A DNA stretch of 9,129 bases, from the NCBI GenBank assembly GCA_029986255.1, contig DALTYD010000036.1, positions 1 through 9,129 of the forward strand, read 5' to 3'. Within the stretch, counting starts at the first letter, position 1, and each line of letters opens with the position of its first letter. The DNA comes from Methanocorpusculum sp. (GTDB lineage Archaea > Halobacteriota > Methanomicrobia > Methanomicrobiales > Methanocorpusculaceae). The notes under the pieces were generated by a model. It had not been told where the DNA came from and did not search any database. It worked only from the letters and a program-made list of their open reading frames with translations. The position numbers and the translations under genes were made by a program. This document shows, in pieces, positions 6,284-9,129 of this stretch.

Positions 6284-6934
6284 ATGCAGGTAGCACGAGT
6301 CAAAAAAGAAAAATGCAGTCCAGCTGATTGCAATCGTTGTATCCGGTTTTGTCCTATATCACGCAAGGATCAGCCAGTTATCTATATTGGGAGAAATAAA
6401 AAGGCAACGGTGAATGAAATGCTATGTAATGGATGCGCCAAATGTGTTCGTATCTGCCCGGAAAAAGCAATTGAGATGATTAATATCTCTTATCCCGTTA
6501 ATAATAATGTCTCGTGGTCGCCAGATGATCTCAAGCTCTCCCGATCTCCTATAACTAGTACGGTTGTTTCAAAACGGACAATTGTGTCTAAAAAGAAGGA
6601 AACTCTTGATGAGAAGATCATTCGAAAAAAAATCGAGCATAGCAAACGTGTAATCCGAACACTTATCGCCTGTATCTTTGGTATGGTTGCTGGTATCGTT
6701 TCCTACTTCACTGCAGGAACGCCAAATCTGGAAACTGGCACTCAAGCTGTTCCCTTCATTGGCCTTCTTATTTTGCTAGTTGCTATCATTCTGCAGAGAA
6801 CTCTCTTTATTCTTATTCGGATTGATCTGTCCTCACTCAATAAAAAGGACTGGTTCTATCAAGCGTTTATGACTTTTGCCATGTGGTATATTTCTTGGAC
6901 GGTTGTTTTGAGCACTTCGCTCTTGGCTGGGTAA
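6284..6934 (+). CDS. ABCE1-type two-[4Fe-4S] domain fused to a three-helix EMC6-like membrane domain
   Basis: A 216-residue fusion. Residues 1-68 align by eye with the Fe-S domain of the neighbouring ABCE1: both begin MxxAxVxK, place cysteines at 11 and 16 with proline at 13, and follow with a second CxxCxxCxxxCP cluster. Cysteines are 11, 16, 19, 23 and 48, 51, 54, 58, enough for two [4Fe-4S] clusters. A linker (70-122) becomes very basic at 98-123. Three hydrophobic helices follow (about 124-144, 157-178, 190-213). Charge distribution predicts the Fe-S domain in the cytoplasm and a short external C-terminus. The stretch KKDWFYQAFMTFAMWYISW (187-205) resembles the archaeal EMC6-like family, as I recall it; EMC6 proteins also have three helices and partner Oxa1-superfamily insertases. 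No ATPase domain is present. It lies 4 nt upstream of ABCE1. A generic membrane-anchored ferredoxin is the main alternative. Confidence 0.7.
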   Translation: MQVARVKKEKCSPADCNRCIRFCPISRKDQPVIYIGRNKKATVNEMLCNGCAKCVRICPEKAIEMINISYPVNNNVSWSPDDLKLSRSPITSTVVSKRTIVSKKKETLDEKIIRKKIEHSKRVIRTLIACIFGMVAGIVSYFTAGTPNLETGTQAVPFIGLLILLVAIILQRTLFILIRIDLSSLNKKDWFYQAFMTFAMWYISWTVVLSTSLLAG

Positions 6935-6938
6935 TTTT

Positions 6939-8747
6939 ATGCGGATTGCTATTGTTTACAAAGATTGTTGTCACCCCAGGAAATGCGGACAAGAATGCAT
7001 TGCTTATTGTCCGCGTGTGCGTACTGGTGATGAAACCATTCAGATAGGCGTTCATGGATGTGCTGAGATCTCTGAGGAATTGTGTGTTGGTTGTGGAATT
7101 TGCATCAAAAAATGTCCATTTGAGGCGTTGGATATTATTCAGCTCCCGGAGGAATTGAATACTCCTGTGCATCGCTATGGTCCAAATGCCTTTGTTTTGT
7201 ATGGTCTTCCTCGTCCGGTTATTGGCAAAGTCACTGGTATTCTTGGACCGAATGGCATTGGAAAATCAACTGCAGTTAAAATTCTCTCAGGTCAGGTTAA
7301 GCCAAACCTTGGTATTTTTGAGCATGAGGTATCTTGGGATGCTATTTTGAAGTTTTACGCAGGAACAGAATTGCAGGATTACTTGTTACAGGTATCAAAA
7401 AATACGATCCGTGCATCTATCAAGCCACAGTACATCGATTTTATACCCAAAGTATTCAAAGGAAATGTTGGTGAACTGCTCAAAGCAAATGACGAACGAA
7501 AACAATTGGATCATTTCATTCAAGAACTTGCCATTGATCATATTCTTGACAAGAATATTTCCACCTTATCTGGAGGTGAACTTCAGCGTATTGCCCTGAC
7601 AGTTGCGCTGTCAAAAAAAGCTGATTTCTACTTTCTGGATGAAGTAACTCCCTTCCTTGATATTTATCAGAGGATGATTGCAGCAAAACTGATTCGAGAG
7701 CTTGCGGAAGCACATCCTGTTATTCTTGTGGAACATGATATTGCAATTTTGGATATGCTAGCTGAGACTGTTCACATTGCCTATGGTAAGCCTTCTGCAT
7801 TTGGTATTATTACACGACCAAAAGGCGTTAGAATTGGAGTGAATCAGTATTTAGACGGATTTGTAGCGGAGGAAAACGTGCGCATTCGTGACTATCCTGT
7901 CGTGTTTGAAACACGTGGCCATGAAAGCGATGTGGACCGCGAAGTCTTAATGGAGATCCATCCAATGACAAAAACTTTTCCTGGATTTAGACTGAAGGTT
8001 GCTGGTGGTGAGGTTAGGCGTGGAGAAGTTTTGGGTGTCGTTGGTGCAAATGGTATCGGCAAGTCCACGTTTGCCCAGCTACTTGCTGGTGTTGAAAACC
8101 CCAACGAAGGCAATCTCATTAATGCAGTGAAGATATCCTATAAACCACAATATGTTGTGGCGACTACCTCCGATACGGTTGAGTTTCTGCTGCGCCAAGT
8201 GACCAAACGATTTGATTCATCATATTATCAGCATGAAATTTTGGAACCGCTTGATCTAATTGCCCTTTTGCCGTCTGAAATTAATCACTTGTCTGGTGGG
8301 GAACTCCAACGCGTTGCCATTGCTTTGTGCTTATCACGGGATGCTGATCTGTACATCCTGGATGAACCGAGTGCTCACTTGGATGTGGAACAGCGACTCG
8401 TGACCTCTAAAGTGATCAAGCGTATAGCAGAGGACAAGAGTGCTGGTGTTATGGTGATTGATCATGATATGTACACGATAGATATGATTAGTGAGCGGTT
8501 GCTAGTATTTGATGGAATTCCTGGTCAACATGGGTTCGCCACAGGACCATTTGAGATGAGAGAGGGTATGAATAAATTCCTGAGTCTTCTAGGAATTACG
8601 TTTCGTCGTGACAAAACAGGGCGTCCGCGGATTAATAAACCGGGGTCGTATCTTGATCGCAAACAGAAATCTGCAGGTGAGTATTATTACTACAACTTTG
8701 ACACGTTGACAATTTCCGATGCAATGGAGGAATATGAAAACGAATGA
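6939..8747 (+). CDS. abce1: ABCE1/Rli1 ribosome recycling ATPase
   Basis: A 602-residue soluble twin-ATPase that splits ribosomes after termination or Pelota-mediated rescue. The Fe-S domain has cysteines 11, 16, 20, 24 and 49, 52, 55, 59. NBD1 has Walker A GPNGIGKST (103-111), signature LSGGELQR (210-217), Walker B ending YFLDE (231-235) and switch histidine 266. NBD2 has GANGIGKST (369-377), LSGGELQR (451-458), YILDEPSAHLD (472-482) and histidine 509. There are no membrane segments. The region after Walker B in NBD1 reads DEVTPFLD rather than the usual DEPSSYLD; I believe some methanogen ABCE1 proteins share this kind of variant. The length is normal. The ATG is 4 nt after the upstream stop with no strong Shine-Dalgarno, so translation is probably coupled to the Fe-S/membrane gene. 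Confidence 0.97.
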   Translation: MRIAIVYKDCCHPRKCGQECIAYCPRVRTGDETIQIGVHGCAEISEELCVGCGICIKKCPFEALDIIQLPEELNTPVHRYGPNAFVLYGLPRPVIGKVTGILGPNGIGKSTAVKILSGQVKPNLGIFEHEVSWDAILKFYAGTELQDYLLQVSKNTIRASIKPQYIDFIPKVFKGNVGELLKANDERKQLDHFIQELAIDHILDKNISTLSGGELQRIALTVALSKKADFYFLDEVTPFLDIYQRMIAAKLIRELAEAHPVILVEHDIAILDMLAETVHIAYGKPSAFGIITRPKGVRIGVNQYLDGFVAEENVRIRDYPVVFETRGHESDVDREVLMEIHPMTKTFPGFRLKVAGGEVRRGEVLGVVGANGIGKSTFAQLLAGVENPNEGNLINAVKISYKPQYVVATTSDTVEFLLRQVTKRFDSSYYQHEILEPLDLIALLPSEINHLSGGELQRVAIALCLSRDADLYILDEPSAHLDVEQRLVTSKVIKRIAEDKSAGVMVIDHDMYTIDMISERLLVFDGIPGQHGFATGPFEMREGMNKFLSLLGITFRRDKTGRPRINKPGSYLDRKQKSAGEYYYYNFDTLTISDAMEEYENE

Positions 8748-8750
8748 GAG

Positions 8751-8805
8751 TTTTTAACACCTTAACCATCGTATACTAGAAAAAATTTATATATTTTTTT
8801 CTTTT
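8751..8805 (+). terminator. U-tracts after ABCE1
   Basis: T5 at 8751-8755 starts 4 nt past the stop, and a stronger T7-C-T4 tract covers 8794-8805. Together they are a convincing euryarchaeal termination zone. Confidence 0.55.
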
Positions 8806-8832
8806 GGGGTATTGATACCGGTATATATATAT
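8786..8832 (+). promoter_or_regulatory. Two TATA-like elements in the terminal non-coding region
   Basis: TTTATATATT (8786-8795) and TATATATATAT (8822-8832) both resemble archaeal TATA boxes. They would start transcripts near 8815 and 8850. No large downstream gene is visible inside the window, so a small RNA, the tiny ORF at 8885, or a gene past the window edge would be the product. AT-rich DNA produces such matches by chance. Confidence 0.3.
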
Positions 8833-8843
8833 GTGGACATATA
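8815..8843. repeat. Two adjacent palindromes near the TATA-like elements
   Basis: ATACCGGTAT (8815-8824) is a perfect 10-bp palindrome. TATATGT-GG-ACATATA (8828-8843) is a perfect 7-bp inverted repeat with a 2-nt spacer. Both overlap or flank the TATA-like sequence at 8822-8832, which is where an archaeal repressor or activator site would sit. No bound factor can be named. Confidence 0.35.
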
Positions 8844-8850
8844 GAGTTCA

Positions 8851-8875
8851 TCAATATTGTTTTATTGAGGTTTTT
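8851..8875 (+). terminator. Weak hairpin with T-run
   Basis: TCAATA (8851-8856) pairs with TATTGA (8863-8868), followed by GG and T5 (8871-8875). It could end a very short transcript, or simply overlap a Shine-Dalgarno-like GAGG (8867-8870). This is weak evidence. Confidence 0.2.
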
Positions 8876-8884
8876 CTGACTCCA

Positions 8885-8992
8885 ATGACCGTTGGTATGT
8901 TCTCACAAGTGTTGCATACAGTCTGCATTCCATCCATGAAGAGATGCTATAAAGCCAATACGATACTTGTTGAATCTAAATTATTCTGGTAA
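8885..8992 (+). CDS. Possible 35-residue small ORF
   Basis: An ATG-to-TAA ORF of 35 codons starts MTVGMFSQVLHTV and ends ESKLFW. GAGGT (8867-8871) lies 13 nt upstream, a long but possible spacing, and a TATA-like element lies at 8822-8832. The protein has no recognisable domain, membrane helix or CxxC zinc motif. An ORF this short can arise by chance, so it is listed only because nothing else occupies this stretch. Confidence 0.15.
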   Translation: MTVGMFSQVLHTVCIPSMKRCYKANTILVESKLFW

Positions 8993-9129
8993 TTCGATAT
9001 TATTATATGTTATATATTTTGAATATAGTTTATTACTATATTTCTATATTTTCTTGAAGTGGAAAATTTCGTTTTCTTTGTTTGAAGCTGGAATTTGTGT
9101 TTTTCAAATGCTTATCTCTGTCTATCTGG
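8993..9129. other. AT-rich non-coding end of window, promoter-like
   Basis: This stretch has several TATA-like runs (for example 9008-9020) and no ORF. ATATAGTTTATTACT (9023-9037) matches ATATAGTTTGTTACT (14-28), at the TATA box of the DHH nuclease gene, in 14 of 15 bases. It may be the promoter of a gene beyond the window. Confidence 0.3.

Noticed and set aside
6284..6934. Reading this gene as an ordinary energy-metabolism polyferredoxin or a hydrogenase/Rnf subunit
   Set aside because: The N-terminal pattern, with the MxxAxVxK start and CxPxxC, follows ABCE1. The neighbours are ribosome rescue genes, not redox genes. It remains a fallback if searches fail.
14..9037. The near-identical motifs at the two window ends as attachment sites of an integrated element
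   Set aside because: The matches are short, AT-rich and promoter-like. The genes between them are core translation genes with no integrase or mobile functions.

Overview
This 9.1 kb window looks archaeal and most likely comes from a methanogenic euryarchaeon (a Methanomicrobia/Methanomicrobiales-type lineage is my best guess from protein style; the genus cannot be fixed). Several families are archaeal or archaeo-eukaryotic: an archaeal NAC with a UBA tail, Pelota, ABCE1, TrmI and an archaeosine-transglycosylase-like PUA protein. Intergenic DNA is AT-rich, with TATA-box promoters and U-tract terminators. No rRNA, tRNA, CRISPR array or insertion sequence was seen.

Layout. (1) 1-3000, plus strand: a TATA box, then a DHH/RecJ-type nuclease, a PUA-domain protein overlapping it by 47 nt, NAC, and the tRNA m1A methyltransferase TrmI, which overlaps nac by 4 nt. 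(2) 3001-3239: a non-coding convergent gap with U-tracts and nested inverted repeats. (3) 3240-6181, minus strand: rqcH followed by pelA, overlapping by 4 nt. (4) 6182-6283: a divergent promoter region with a GC-rich palindrome at its centre. (5) 6284-8747, plus strand: a two-cluster ferredoxin fused to a three-helix membrane domain, then ABCE1 only 4 nt downstream. (6) 8748-9129: non-coding AT-rich DNA with terminator tracts, TATA-like sequences, palindromes and at most one 35-codon ORF.

Common theme. Most of the window concerns the ribosome and the nascent chain. Pelota and ABCE1 split stalled ribosomes. RqcH acts on the obstructed large subunit that results. NAC binds nascent chains at the exit tunnel. 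TrmI and the PUA protein point to tRNA maturation. The most unusual gene is 6284-6934. Its N-terminus looks like the ABCE1 iron-sulfur domain, while its C-terminus resembles the archaeal EMC6-like membrane family (a family call made from memory, not from a search). It sits immediately upstream of ABCE1 and divergent from rqcH-pelA. This suggests an undescribed physical or regulatory link between ribosome recycling/quality control and the membrane-protein insertion machinery.
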